Source: Saccharicrinis sp963677245 (GTDB taxonomy: Bacteria > Bacteroidota > Bacteroidia > Bacteroidales > Marinilabiliaceae). Taken from it: a stretch of DNA of 64,000 nt. The position numbers and the translations under genes are program-made. The stretch is taken from positions 2,294,001-2,358,000 of the forward strand of contig OY781921.1 of the NCBI GenBank assembly GCA_963677245.1, given 5' to 3'. How positions within the stretch are numbered: the first letter of the stretch is position 1; the number at the start of each line of letters is the position of its first letter. The notes beneath the pieces were generated by a model that was given only the letters and a program-made list of their open reading frames with translations, was not told the DNA's origin and did not search any database. This document shows positions 1 through 8,344 of the stretch, piece by piece.

Positions 1-2
1 AT

Positions 3-707
3 GCCATTAAACCGGCTAAAGAATCTATTCAAATGAAAGGAGTAGATGTACCAAAGATTCGAAACCTCATCAATAGCTTTGACAATGGATATCTAAACCC
101 TGTTCAAATTCAATCCTTATTTGCCGCTGCCAATATTCCTATGGCAACAGAAACTATTATTCGCTCAGAATCTGATTTAAATGAAGAATTAAAACATATT
201 GAATTTCCAGTTGCCATGAAAGTGGTTGGCCCCATTCATAAAACGGACGTTGGCGGTGTAAGTTTAAATATAAATGATCCTGAATTTCTTATTTCAGAAT
301 ATAAAAGAATGATGCAGATACAAGGAGCACAAAGTGTTCTGGTACAACCCATGCATCAAGGTGTAGAATTGTTTATTGGTGCTAAATATGAGCCTGCCTT
401 TGGACATATTATGCTCTGCGGATTAGGAGGTATTTTTGTGGAAGTAATCAAAGATGTATCTTCGGGATTGGCTCCACTGACCTGTGAAGAAGCTCTAAAT
501 ATGATCGACAATTTAAAAGGAAAAGAAGTATTAAACGGCTTACGCGGACAGGGAAAAGTAGATATAGAAACATTGGCTGGAATATTAGTTCGGCTTTCCA
601 CCATGCTAAGGTTTTCTACTGAAATAAAAGAACTGGACATCAATCCGCTAATGGGTATTAACGGTCAAATTATTGCTGTAGATGCAAGAGTTCGGATTGA
701 AAACTAA
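3..707 (+). CDS. ADP-forming acyl-CoA synthetase, C-terminal ATP-grasp part (5' truncated)
   Basis: This is the C-terminal end of a nucleoside-diphosphate-forming acetyl/acyl-CoA synthetase, which makes ATP by substrate-level phosphorylation from acyl-CoA during fermentation. The frame is open from base 3, so the ATG at 33 is internal and the gene starts before the window. The visible part is an ATP-grasp (ATP-grasp_5) domain: the PVAMKVVGPIHKTDVGGV motif, the VLVQPMHQGVELFIGAK stretch and the C-terminal ELDINPLM metal-binding motif are typical of the family. Which acyl-CoA it uses cannot be told from this fragment. It fits the 2-oxoacid:ferredoxin oxidoreductase 3.5 kb downstream, because such oxidoreductases deliver the acyl-CoA that these synthetases turn into acid plus ATP. 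That functional pairing is inference. Confidence 0.85.
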   Translation, partial: AIKPAKESIQMKGVDVPKIRNLINSFDNGYLNPVQIQSLFAAANIPMATETIIRSESDLNEELKHIEFPVAMKVVGPIHKTDVGGVSLNINDPEFLISEYKRMMQIQGAQSVLVQPMHQGVELFIGAKYEPAFGHIMLCGLGGIFVEVIKDVSSGLAPLTCEEALNMIDNLKGKEVLNGLRGQGKVDIETLAGILVRLSTMLRFSTEIKELDINPLMGINGQIIAVDARVRIEN

Positions 708-738
708 AGAGTCAGATTACAGACCAAAACAATAGCTC

Positions 739-1632
739 TTATTTTACGAATGAAATTTCCGGAAATATTTGTTTGAATTTTTTCGGTGGTTCTGAATAAA
801 TTGTCAATGATTCATTCGTAAATGGATGTACAAACGATATCTGACAAGCATGCAGATAAAGTCCTTTACCTTTTAGTATTAATCCTTCTTTTCCATATTC
901 AGCATCTCCTAAAATTGGATTGCCAATTCCACTCAGATGCTTTCTCAGCTGATGTCTTCTTCCTGTAAAAAGATCCAATTCTACCAGATTCAAAAACAAA
1001 AAACGCTCTGATTCTACGATCGATAAAACAGAGTAGGCTGATTTAGCCAACTTTCCATCTATATCCTCTTCTATAATTCCTGTTTTGTTTTGATGCCCAA
1101 TCGTAATAGCCAGATACTTTTTCTGAATATCCCTATTCTCAAATAATTGATTGAGTTTTACAAGAGCCTGTCGGGTTTTACCAATGAGAACAATCCCAGT
1201 GGTAGGATAATCCAATCGATGAATCGGTTCCGGAGAAACTACATCCGACTTCTTACTCTTTTTTAGCTTTTTAGGTAAAGCATTTTCTAAAGTTCGATGT
1301 TTATTCCCGCTTACTAAAACACCCGCAGGCTTATTTACAACAGCTAAATAATCATCTTCGTAAAGCACCTGAAAATCCAAATCAACCGTTTTCTTCTGAT
1401 GCTTTATAGGTTCCTTGTATAAAACCAATTCATCTCCATCCTTTACCCAATCGGCAGTATAACCTCTTTTATCATTTATAAAAACAAGTCCTTTTTTGAT
1501 TGCTTTTTTTACAGCATTATTTGATGTACAGGAAATAAACTTACCCAATGCATAATCCTGCAGCCGGGCACTTCCTTGAATTCCGGTAACACAATGCACC
1601 TCTTCTTTAACCAACGAACTTATATCTGCCAT
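739..1632 (-). CDS. RluA-family RNA pseudouridine synthase
   Basis: This enzyme isomerises uridine to pseudouridine in rRNA or tRNA in the cytoplasm. The 297-residue protein has an S4-like N-terminal part (about residues 20-75, with KKAIKKGLVFINDKRG) and then the RluA catalytic domain. The signature HRLDYPTTG contains the catalytic Asp at residue 141, and a later GRRHQLRKHL motif matches the conserved family Arg/His stretch. Length and domain order are normal. It is convergent with the acyl-CoA synthetase gene on the other strand (31 bp between stops) and probably forms its own transcription unit. The exact RNA target (RluA, RluC or RluD type) cannot be assigned from sequence alone. Confidence 0.9.
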   Translation of the reverse strand: MADISSLVKEEVHCVTGIQGSARLQDYALGKFISCTSNNAVKKAIKKGLVFINDKRGYTADWVKDGDELVLYKEPIKHQKKTVDLDFQVLYEDDYLAVVNKPAGVLVSGNKHRTLENALPKKLKKSKKSDVVSPEPIHRLDYPTTGIVLIGKTRQALVKLNQLFENRDIQKKYLAITIGHQNKTGIIEEDIDGKLAKSAYSVLSIVESERFLFLNLVELDLFTGRRHQLRKHLSGIGNPILGDAEYGKEGLILKGKGLYLHACQISFVHPFTNESLTIYSEPPKKFKQIFPEISFVK

Positions 1633-1887
1633 AATGAATGTAATCAGACTTCAAATTTACCCAAAATATTGATTTAGAATTTCTATTATACACCAAATTG
1701 TTATCACCTCCGAAAAGACGTAAAATATCATATCCTTATCCATGTTTTAATGATAAATCTTATTGTTTTTCTGCCATTAAAATGAGAATTTTGATAGAAG
1801 TGGAATAAAAAACAAATAAAATTACTCAAGCGGAACAAGCCATCATATTTTGTCTCATACAAAAATGACTAAATAGGCTAGTTACAA

Positions 1888-2430
1888 ATGACAAATGAAA
1901 GAAAAAACGAACTTATGAATACAACTGGAATTTTCTTTGGTCCTGAAAAAGGTAGTGTTGGTAAAGTAGCACAAATTATTGCGGATGAATTAAAAAATGC
2001 CGATCTGGCGCCCATTAAAAAATGTGAAGTTACCGCTCTAGAAAAATACGACAAGCTGATTTTTGGAATATCTACCTTAGGACGAACAAATTGGGATTCT
2101 GAACATGAAGATGACGATTGGGATGTATTCTTTACTCAATTATCTAAAGTAGATTGGAGCAACAAGAAAGTGGCTATTTATGGATTAGGCGACCAGATTA
2201 ATTATCCCGATCACTTTGTGGATGCCATAGGTTGGTTATACGAAAAACTAAAAGACCTTAAGGTTACTGTTGTAGGTTTGGTTGACAATGAAGGATACCA
2301 ATTTAATGATTCTGAAGGTCTATTAAATGGCAAGTTTGCCGGGTTACCCTTAGATGAAGATAATGAACCAGAATTAACTTTACCTAGAGTAAAAAAATGG
2401 TTATCAGATATTAAAAAGCATGGTTTTTAA
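1888..2430 (+). CDS. Flavodoxin, long-chain type, with atypical phosphate loop
   Basis: Flavodoxins carry low-potential electrons on FMN and can replace ferredoxin. The 180-residue protein matches the family through STLGRTNWDSEHEDDDWDVF, the FGLGDQ-like stretch YGLGDQINYPDHFVDA and the C-terminal GLPLDEDNEPELT stretch. The loop after the first strand normally reads T/S-x-T-G-x-T and binds the FMN phosphate; here it reads FFGPEKGSVGKVA, with Pro-Glu-Lys-Gly-Ser-Val in place of the hydroxyl-rich motif. Two starts are possible, ATG 1888 and ATG 1915. The second gives the usual short N-terminus (MNTTGIFFG) and may be the true one. It lies just upstream of an aminotransferase and a ferredoxin-dependent oxidoreductase, which suggests a shared redox role. 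Confidence 0.85.
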   Translation: MTNERKNELMNTTGIFFGPEKGSVGKVAQIIADELKNADLAPIKKCEVTALEKYDKLIFGISTLGRTNWDSEHEDDDWDVFFTQLSKVDWSNKKVAIYGLGDQINYPDHFVDAIGWLYEKLKDLKVTVVGLVDNEGYQFNDSEGLLNGKFAGLPLDEDNEPELTLPRVKKWLSDIKKHGF

Positions 2431-2474
2431 TCTGCTTTTCCCCTTAAGGGGATTACATATTAAATTAGGAAGTG

Positions 2475-3797
2475 ATGGCAGTACAGGAAAACATATCCCC
2501 TCTTGTAGACGCTTCCATTGTAGAAGAAGCGATTCGGGAACAAGGTATTGATGATATTGGCAAAGCTACTATTCGTGAAATGGTTGGCGTTGTGAATAAA
2601 ATTGAAGAAAAAACAAAGATCTCATTTATCCGAATGGAAATGGGTGTTCCCGGCTTACCTCCTTCCCCGATAGGTGTTCAAGCAGAAATTGATGCGCTGA
2701 AAAAAGGAGTAGCATCTAAATACCCCATGCTTGAAGGAATAAAACCTTTCAAAGAACAAGCCAGTCGTTTTGTTAAAGCCTTTATGAATATTGATGTAAA
2801 ACCGGAAGGATGTGTTCCTACGGTTGGTTCCATGCAAGGTGCCTTTGCCGCATTTATGGGCATTGAACACATGGATCAGGATAAAGATACTTTTTTGTTT
2901 ATCGATCCTGGTTTTCCTGTACAAAAACAACAACTACAGGTTTTAGGCTACAAATACGAAACATTTGATGTTTTTCATTATCGAGGTAAAGCTTTACGCG
3001 AAAAACTGGAAAGTTATTTATGGACACATAATATATGTGCCATTATCTATTCAAACCCAAACAATCCAACCTGGATCAGTTACCACGAAGATGAATTGAA
3101 AATAATTGGTGAATTAGCTGAAGAATATGACATCGTAGTGATTGAAGATCTGGCCTATTTTGGAATGGACTTCAGAACAGATTTATCAGTTCCGTTTCAA
3201 GCCCCATACCAACCAACCGTTGCTCGATATACCAACAATTACATCCTATTGATATCAAGCTCAAAGATCTTTAGTTATGCAGGTCAGCGCATTGCAACGA
3301 TGTGCATATCCAATCAACTTTTTGACCGTTATTTTGAATCGTTAAAATTAAGGTTTGGGATAGGAAAATTTGGGCCTGTAATTGCAGGAAGAATTTTATA
3401 TTCATTATCTTCGGGCACCAGTCACTCAGCACAACATGCTGTTGCTGCAATTTACAAGGCAGCATGTGACGGAGAGTACAATTTTATAGAAAGGGTAAAA
3501 GAATATGGCTTAAGGGCTAAATTAATGAAGGAGCTGTTTATAAAATATGGATTTTCCATTTTATACAGTACCGACGTTGATGAACCTATTGCCGACGGTT
3601 TTTATTTTACAATAGCATATCCGGGATTATCGGGAGGTGAATTATTAAGAAACCTTTTGTATTTTGGAATTAGTGCTATTGCATTAGGAAATACCGGTAG
3701 CGAACTCGAAGGTCTTAGGGCTTGCGTTTCGCAAACAGAGCAAAAAAGGTTTCCAGAGTTGGAAAAACGATTGGCAAAATTTGCTGCCAGTTTATAA
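2475..3797 (+). CDS. PLP-dependent aminotransferase, class I/II
   Basis: This is a fold-type I aminotransferase of 440 residues. The visible family marks are the SNPNNPTW substrate-binding motif, VVIEDLAYFGMDF with the PLP-binding Asp and Tyr, and the Schiff-base lysine at about residue 264 in ISSSKIFSYAGQR. ATG 2475 is chosen over the in-frame GTG 2472 because AGGA at 2467-2470 is well placed for it. Just downstream is a ferredoxin-dependent 2-oxoacid oxidoreductase, so the likely job is to interconvert an amino acid and the 2-oxoacid used by that complex, as in amino-acid fermentation or reductive amino-acid synthesis. The precise substrate (branched-chain, aromatic or other) is not readable here. 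Confidence 0.88.
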   Translation: MAVQENISPLVDASIVEEAIREQGIDDIGKATIREMVGVVNKIEEKTKISFIRMEMGVPGLPPSPIGVQAEIDALKKGVASKYPMLEGIKPFKEQASRFVKAFMNIDVKPEGCVPTVGSMQGAFAAFMGIEHMDQDKDTFLFIDPGFPVQKQQLQVLGYKYETFDVFHYRGKALREKLESYLWTHNICAIIYSNPNNPTWISYHEDELKIIGELAEEYDIVVIEDLAYFGMDFRTDLSVPFQAPYQPTVARYTNNYILLISSSKIFSYAGQRIATMCISNQLFDRYFESLKLRFGIGKFGPVIAGRILYSLSSGTSHSAQHAVAAIYKAACDGEYNFIERVKEYGLRAKLMKELFIKYGFSILYSTDVDEPIADGFYFTIAYPGLSGGELLRNLLYFGISAIALGNTGSELEGLRACVSQTEQKRFPELEKRLAKFAASL

Positions 3798-3860
3798 CTG
3801 CACTTCAGAGGGAAAAAAATAGTAGTTTTATTAGATAAAATCCGTTTTGCGGGTATTGTG

Positions 3861-3868
3861 TATTTTTG
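3861..3868 (+). promoter_or_regulatory. Possible -7 promoter element for the oxidoreductase operon
   Basis: TATTTTTG fits the Bacteroidetes -7 consensus TAnnTTTG and lies about 115 bp before the ferredoxin-subunit start. No good -33 TTTG is seen at the expected distance, so this is a weak call. Confidence 0.3.
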
Positions 3869-3982
3869 TACACCGGGGTTTTTGTGCTTATGCGATAAAT
3901 CAGGAAATAAGTATGATGCCCATCATTCGTCTAAACGGTTAATTTATATAAATTGCGTTTGCAACAAAAAACTGATCAAATT

Positions 3983-4207
3983 ATGGCTAAAGCTAAAGGA
4001 GCAATTGTGGTTGATACGGCTAAGTGCAAAGGATGTGAGCTTTGTATGGTAGCTTGTCCAACCCATGTTATTGAAATGGCAAAAGAGGTAAACGGTAAAG
4101 GTTACCACTTTTCTACCGCGGCTAATCCCGATGCCTGTATCGGATGCGCCAACTGCGCAGTGGTTTGCCCGGATAGCTGTATTACGGTATACAGAGCCAA
4201 GGCGTAA
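3983..4207 (+). CDS. 2-oxoacid:ferredoxin oxidoreductase, delta (ferredoxin-like) subunit
   Basis: This small subunit carries electrons out of the TPP enzyme through two [4Fe-4S] clusters. From ATG 3983 it has 74 residues, with two complete motifs: Cys 15, 18, 21 and 25 (CKGCELCMVACP) and Cys 52, 55, 58 and 62 (CIGCANCAVVCP). An in-frame TTG at 3953 would add ten residues without family character, so the ATG is preferred. It is the first of four genes (delta, alpha, beta, gamma) that together make a heterotetrameric oxidoreductase. The gap to the alpha gene is 61 bp. Confidence 0.9.
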   Translation: MAKAKGAIVVDTAKCKGCELCMVACPTHVIEMAKEVNGKGYHFSTAANPDACIGCANCAVVCPDSCITVYRAKA

Positions 4208-4268
4208 TTAACATTTTGCTCAACTACGGTTGACATCTTTTTCAATCGCATTAAGAAATTAGTAAACA

Positions 4269-5351
4269 ATGAAAGAACTAAAGCTAATGAAAGGCAATGA
4301 GGCCATTGCCGAAGCAGCCATACGTTGTGGTACAGACGGGTATTTTGGCTATCCAATTACACCACAAAGTGAAATAATGGAAACATTAATGGCTGAACAA
4401 CCCTGGAAAACAACCGGAATGGTTGTGCTTCAGGCCGAGAGTGAAATTGCATCTATCAATATGGTTTATGGGGGTGCCGGATGTGGGAAACGAGTAATGA
4501 CCAGTTCTTCAAGTCCTGGTGTTAGTTTAATGCAGGAAGGATTAACTTACATGGCCGGTTCTGAACTTCCATGTGTAGTTGTGAATGTTGTAAGAGGAGG
4601 TCCGGGTTTAGGAACAATTCAACCTGCACAGTCTGATTATTTTCAATCGGTAAAAGGTGGCGGCCATGGCGATTATAAATTAATTACATTAGCTCCTGCT
4701 TCGGTTCAGGAAATGGCTGACTTTGTAGAGTTAGCATTTGATTTAGCTTTTAAATATCGCAATCCGGCAATGATTCTATCCGATGGTGTGATAGGACAAA
4801 TGATGGAAAAAGTGGAATTAAAACCACAAAAACCACGAATGACGGAAGAGGAAATCATTGAAAAATATGGTGATTGGGCTACAACAGGTAAGAAAGGTCG
4901 TTCGAGAAACATCATTACTTCTGTTGAGTTGGATTCCAACGACATGGAAAACTTCAACCGCAAACTGCAAGCTAAATATCGCAAAATGGAAGAGGAAGAA
5001 GTTCTTTTTGAATCTTTTATGTGCGATGATGCCGAATACCTTTTAGTAGCTTATGGCTCTAGTGCTCGCATTTGCCAGAAGTCAGTTGAGATAGCGCGCC
5101 AAAAAGGAATTAAGGCCGGACTACTTCGTCCAATTACCTTATTCCCATTTCCTACTAAGCCTATTCAGGAAATAGCTAAACATGTAAAAGGAATTTTAAG
5201 TGTTGAGATGAGTGCTGGCCAGATGGTAGAGGATGTTAAGTTAGCTGTAAACGGTGCTGTAAAAGTTGAACATTACGGAAGATTTGGAGGAATTATTCCT
5301 TCACCTGGTGAAGTTGTTAACGCACTTGAGCAAAATTTTATAGGAGAATAA
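4269..5351 (+). CDS. vorB: 2-oxoacid:ferredoxin oxidoreductase, alpha subunit (VorB-like)
   Basis: This subunit carries the pyrimidine-binding (PYR) part of the TPP active site, which oxidatively decarboxylates a 2-oxoacid to acyl-CoA and passes electrons to ferredoxin or flavodoxin. The 360-residue protein shows the family opening KGNEAIAEAAIRCG, the GYPITPQSEI motif, the glutamate-bearing VLQAESEIASINMVYGGA stretch and TSSSSPGVSLMQEG. The C-terminal half (about residues 240-355) is the transketolase C-like domain. The closest family I recognise is the one annotated as VorB (3-methyl-2-oxobutanoate, i.e. branched-chain 2-oxoacid) in Bacteroidetes, but 2-oxoglutarate or indolepyruvate cannot be excluded. 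The beta gene starts 3 bp after its stop. Confidence 0.88.
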   Translation: MKELKLMKGNEAIAEAAIRCGTDGYFGYPITPQSEIMETLMAEQPWKTTGMVVLQAESEIASINMVYGGAGCGKRVMTSSSSPGVSLMQEGLTYMAGSELPCVVVNVVRGGPGLGTIQPAQSDYFQSVKGGGHGDYKLITLAPASVQEMADFVELAFDLAFKYRNPAMILSDGVIGQMMEKVELKPQKPRMTEEEIIEKYGDWATTGKKGRSRNIITSVELDSNDMENFNRKLQAKYRKMEEEEVLFESFMCDDAEYLLVAYGSSARICQKSVEIARQKGIKAGLLRPITLFPFPTKPIQEIAKHVKGILSVEMSAGQMVEDVKLAVNGAVKVEHYGRFGGIIPSPGEVVNALEQNFIGE

Positions 5352-5354
5352 GCC

Positions 5355-6116
5355 ATGGAAATCAAAGAAATTATAAAAGAGGAAAATCTTATATATAAGA
5401 AAAGTGCTGTCCTTACGGATAAAGATATGCACTATTGCCCTGGGTGTACTCACGGTGTTGTTCATAAATTAATAGCCGAAGTTATTGAAGAAATGGGTAT
5501 TCAGGAAACAACTATAGGAATTGCTCCTGTTGGATGTTCTGTTTTTGCTTATGATTATCTGGAGATTGACTGGCAAGAAGCGGCTCACGGACGCGCTCCG
5601 GCTTTAGCAACTGCTGTTAAAAGATTAATGCCTGACAAAATGGTTTTTTCATATCAGGGAGATGGCGACCTAGCTGCCATTGGAACTGCTGAAACCATCC
5701 ATACTTGTAACCGTGGTGAAAACATTGTTATGGTATTTATCAATAATGGAATTTATGGTATGACGGGAGGACAGATGGCTCCAACCACTCTGCAAGGTAT
5801 GAAGGCATCAACCTGTCCTTTTGGTCGTGAGCCTTCTAATGACGGATATCCATTAAAAATCACTGAATTACTTGCGCAGTTACCAGGAACTTCATATGTA
5901 ACTCGTCAGGCTTGTCATACACCTGCCTCTGTTCGCAAAACTAAAAAAGCATTACGAAAAGCTTTTGAAAATCAACAAAATAATAAAGGAACATCTTTAG
6001 TTGAAGTGGTTTCAACATGTAGTTCCGGGTGGAAAATGACACCAGCCAAAGCCAATGACTGGATGGTTGACAATATGTTTCCATTTTATCCTTTAGGTGA
6101 TTTAAAAGACGAATAG
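5355..6116 (+). CDS. 2-oxoacid:ferredoxin oxidoreductase, beta subunit (TPP-binding)
   Basis: This subunit binds thiamine diphosphate and Mg2+ and works with the upstream alpha subunit. In its 253 residues, Cys 28 and Cys 31 (HYCPGCTHG) begin the set of cysteines for a [4Fe-4S] cluster, GDGD at 102-105 followed by NN at 130-131 is the TPP/Mg motif, and GIYGMTGGQMAPTT is the typical continuation. Its length is normal for the stand-alone beta chain. It is translationally close to the alpha gene (3-bp gap), and 64 bp separate it from the gamma gene. Confidence 0.9.
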   Translation: MEIKEIIKEENLIYKKSAVLTDKDMHYCPGCTHGVVHKLIAEVIEEMGIQETTIGIAPVGCSVFAYDYLEIDWQEAAHGRAPALATAVKRLMPDKMVFSYQGDGDLAAIGTAETIHTCNRGENIVMVFINNGIYGMTGGQMAPTTLQGMKASTCPFGREPSNDGYPLKITELLAQLPGTSYVTRQACHTPASVRKTKKALRKAFENQQNNKGTSLVEVVSTCSSGWKMTPAKANDWMVDNMFPFYPLGDLKDE

Positions 6117-6180
6117 TAGTTTAAAAGTAGATTTCATTCTATTGTTAATTCCTGCAATTACAGGATAAAAAATTAAAGAA

Positions 6181-6729
6181 ATGACAGAAGAAATTATCAT
6201 AGCCGGTTTTGGTGGACAAGGAGTTCTTTCTATGGGAAAGATTCTTGCTTACTCTGGAGTAATGCAAGACATGGAAGTTTCCTGGATGCCATCTTACGGT
6301 CCTGAAATGAGAGGTGGAACTGCTAATGTAACAGTAATTCTTTCTGACCAAAGAATTAGTTCCCCCATCTTACATGAATACGATACCGCAATCATTTTAA
6401 ATCAGCAATCATTGGATAAATTCGAACACGAAGTAAAGCCTGGTGGTCTATTGATTTATGATGGAAATGGTATTACACATCATCCAACTCGAAAAGACAT
6501 CACTATTTACCGTATTGATGCCACCGAAGAAGCTGCGAGGATGCACTCAACTAAAACATTCAACATGATTGTTTTAGGTGGATATCTTAAAATAAAGGAA
6601 GTGGTTAAAATGGAGAATGTACTCAAGGGATTAAAAAGTTCTCTCCCTGAAAGACACCATCATTTGATACCATTAAACGAAAAAGCGATTAACCGAGGAA
6701 TGGAAATCATTCAGCCTGTAGAAGTTTGA
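6181..6729 (+). CDS. 2-oxoacid:ferredoxin oxidoreductase, gamma subunit
   Basis: This is the gamma-domain subunit of the oxidoreductase, which contacts CoA and the beta subunit. The 182-residue protein begins with the standard IIIAGFGGQGVLSMGKIL glycine-rich motif and contains MPSYGPEMRGGTANV, a hallmark of the family. It closes the four-gene operon, and a strong stem-loop follows 26 bp after the stop. Nothing is missing compared with known complexes: delta, alpha, beta and gamma are all present and intact. Confidence 0.9.
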   Translation: MTEEIIIAGFGGQGVLSMGKILAYSGVMQDMEVSWMPSYGPEMRGGTANVTVILSDQRISSPILHEYDTAIILNQQSLDKFEHEVKPGGLLIYDGNGITHHPTRKDITIYRIDATEEAARMHSTKTFNMIVLGGYLKIKEVVKMENVLKGLKSSLPERHHHLIPLNEKAINRGMEIIQPVEV

Positions 6730-6755
6730 ATAGATTTAAATTGATAAAATACAAG

Positions 6756-6791
6756 AAGCCGACAGCACAAAATTGCTTGTCGGCTTTTTTA
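6756..6791 (+). terminator. Rho-independent terminator of the oxidoreductase operon
   Basis: AAGCCGACA (6756-6764) pairs with TGTCGGCTT (6778-6786) and is followed by a run of T. It lies directly after the gamma gene. Confidence 0.85.
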
Positions 6792-7090
6792 TTTTAGATA
6801 AATATCAGATGACCTATATCCATAATTATTTAAATCAGTTTTCTAATTTAGTATATACACTTTTCTATATTTCAGATCAAGCTCACCTATTAGCTCTAAC
6901 AAGCTGACGATCACCTTCTATATATAAATCAACTACATAAACCTTGACAAAAATCAAGTGTCCATATGTCACTGTATATCTACTACTTACGACAATAAAA
7001 ATCACAGGTAGCTCTATAACAACTTCATTTGCTAGGATTTCATTTTGAGAAGTTTAAAATTTGATAAAAATTTATTTTAAGCCTCAGGAA
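6792..7090 (+). other. Intergenic leader of the citrate lyase operon
   Basis: This stretch of about 300 bp holds no credible gene. It contains the FNR-type palindrome at 6944-6957 and an overlapping AGTG-N9-CACT at 6957-6973. No strict TAnnTTTG promoter was found by eye. Confidence 0.5.
6944..6957 (+). promoter_or_regulatory. FNR/CRP-family binding-site candidate upstream of citD
   Basis: TTGACAAAAATCAA matches the FNR consensus TTGAT-N4-ATCAA at nine of ten fixed positions. It sits about 134 bp before the citrate lyase acyl-carrier gene. Citrate lyase works under anoxia, which fits an FNR-like regulator, but binding and polarity are inferred. Confidence 0.4.
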
Positions 7091-7384
7091 ATGGTAATAA
7101 AAACAAAAGCTCAGGCAGGTAGCTTTGAGTCTAGTGATATACTGATTTTAGTAGAACCTGTTGAGAAAGGTTCTGGTCGCGTCATCGAACTAAAATCTAT
7201 TGTAATGCAGCAATTTGGTGATGATTTATTACAGCAAATCCATCGCGATTTGGATGCTTTTCAAATTGATGATATCAGAATCATTGTAAATGACAAAGGA
7301 GCACTTCCTCCAACAATTTCTGCCAGGTTGGAAACAGCCATAAAGCGATCTGCTTTAATTCAAAATGGCACCCTAAACAATTAA
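7091..7384 (+). CDS. citD: Citrate lyase acyl carrier protein (gamma subunit)
   Basis: CitD carries the 2'-(5''-phosphoribosyl)-3'-dephospho-CoA arm on which acetyl and citryl groups move during citrate cleavage. The frame can be read from TTG 7061, but ATG 7091 is chosen: from it the attachment serine in AGSFESSD is residue 14, the same number as in enterobacterial CitD (AGTLESGD). This gives 97 residues, the normal length. The conserved centre (LDAFQIDDIRIIVNDKGALP) is present. CitE starts 2 bp after its stop, so the genes are surely co-transcribed. Confidence 0.9.
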   Translation: MVIKTKAQAGSFESSDILILVEPVEKGSGRVIELKSIVMQQFGDDLLQQIHRDLDAFQIDDIRIIVNDKGALPPTISARLETAIKRSALIQNGTLNN

Positions 7385-7386
7385 TC

Positions 7387-8280
7387 ATGACAAAAAATAA
7401 ACAAAACTTTAAAAGACGTACTATGTTGTATATTCCGGGAAACAATCCAGCTATGCTACAGCAAGGAAGCGTGTATGGTGCTGATGGGGTGTTACTCGAT
7501 CTGGAAGATGCCGTTGCCCTTAACCAAAAAGATGCTGCCAGAATATTGGTATCCCACATGCTTAAATACATTTCATACGAAGGATGCGAAGTTACGGTAA
7601 GGGTTAACCATATTGACACACTTTTTGGGTTGGAGGATTTGAAGCAAATCGTACCGCTTCAACCTGATGCTCTTAGATTACCTAAAGTGGAAACTTTAGA
7701 AGAGATAAGTAGAATTGTTCAGGTTATTGAAGAAATTGAAGACGAGCATGGTTTACCTCATGATCAAATGAAAGTTCATGTAATGATCGAAACTGCTCTT
7801 GGCGTTCAGAATGTTTATGAAATTGCTCAGTATTCTGATAGAATTGATGCCATATCTATAGGTGGACAAGATTTAGCAGCCGATATGCAATTGGTAAAAT
7901 CTAACGATGGCATTGGAATCGATTATGCTCGCAAGCAAATTGTAATGGCAGCCAAAGCATGTAAAATTGATGTTTTTGATACGGTTTATGTTGATACTGA
8001 GGATGAAGAAGGTTTAAGAGATGAGGCTGAATACATAAAAAAACTTGGTTTTACCGGAAAAGCGATTATCAACCCAAGACAGATTGAAATTGTAAACGAG
8101 GTTTTTACTCCTACCGAGCAGGAAATCAGAAAAGCGGCTAAAATTGTAAAAGCATTTGAACGAAATAAGGCAGAAGGCATCGGTGTTTTTGCTGTTGATG
8201 GTAAGATGGTTGACGCTCCAGTGGTACAACGTGCTTTAAGAGTATTAGAGATGGCAGATATAGACTCCGGTTCTATATAA
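7387..8280 (+). CDS. citE: Citrate lyase beta subunit (citryl-CoA lyase)
   Basis: CitE splits citryl-ACP into oxaloacetate and acetyl-ACP. The 297-residue protein is a HpcH/HpaI-type TIM barrel with RRTMLYIPGNNPAMLQ at the N-terminus, GVLLDLEDAVALNQK carrying the conserved acidic residues, VRVNHIDT with the substrate Arg, and MIETALGVQNVYEIA with the metal-binding Glu. GFTGKAIINPRQIEIVNEVFTP closes the barrel. Length and motifs are complete, and it lies between citD (2 bp) and citF (64 bp). Confidence 0.92.
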   Translation: MTKNKQNFKRRTMLYIPGNNPAMLQQGSVYGADGVLLDLEDAVALNQKDAARILVSHMLKYISYEGCEVTVRVNHIDTLFGLEDLKQIVPLQPDALRLPKVETLEEISRIVQVIEEIEDEHGLPHDQMKVHVMIETALGVQNVYEIAQYSDRIDAISIGGQDLAADMQLVKSNDGIGIDYARKQIVMAAKACKIDVFDTVYVDTEDEEGLRDEAEYIKKLGFTGKAIINPRQIEIVNEVFTPTEQEIRKAAKIVKAFERNKAEGIGVFAVDGKMVDAPVVQRALRVLEMADIDSGSI

Positions 8281-8344
8281 AAAGATTATTCATGCCTCAG
8301 GAACTGAAGTACTTTTTATATCGACAAACTCAAACCATTGAGTA

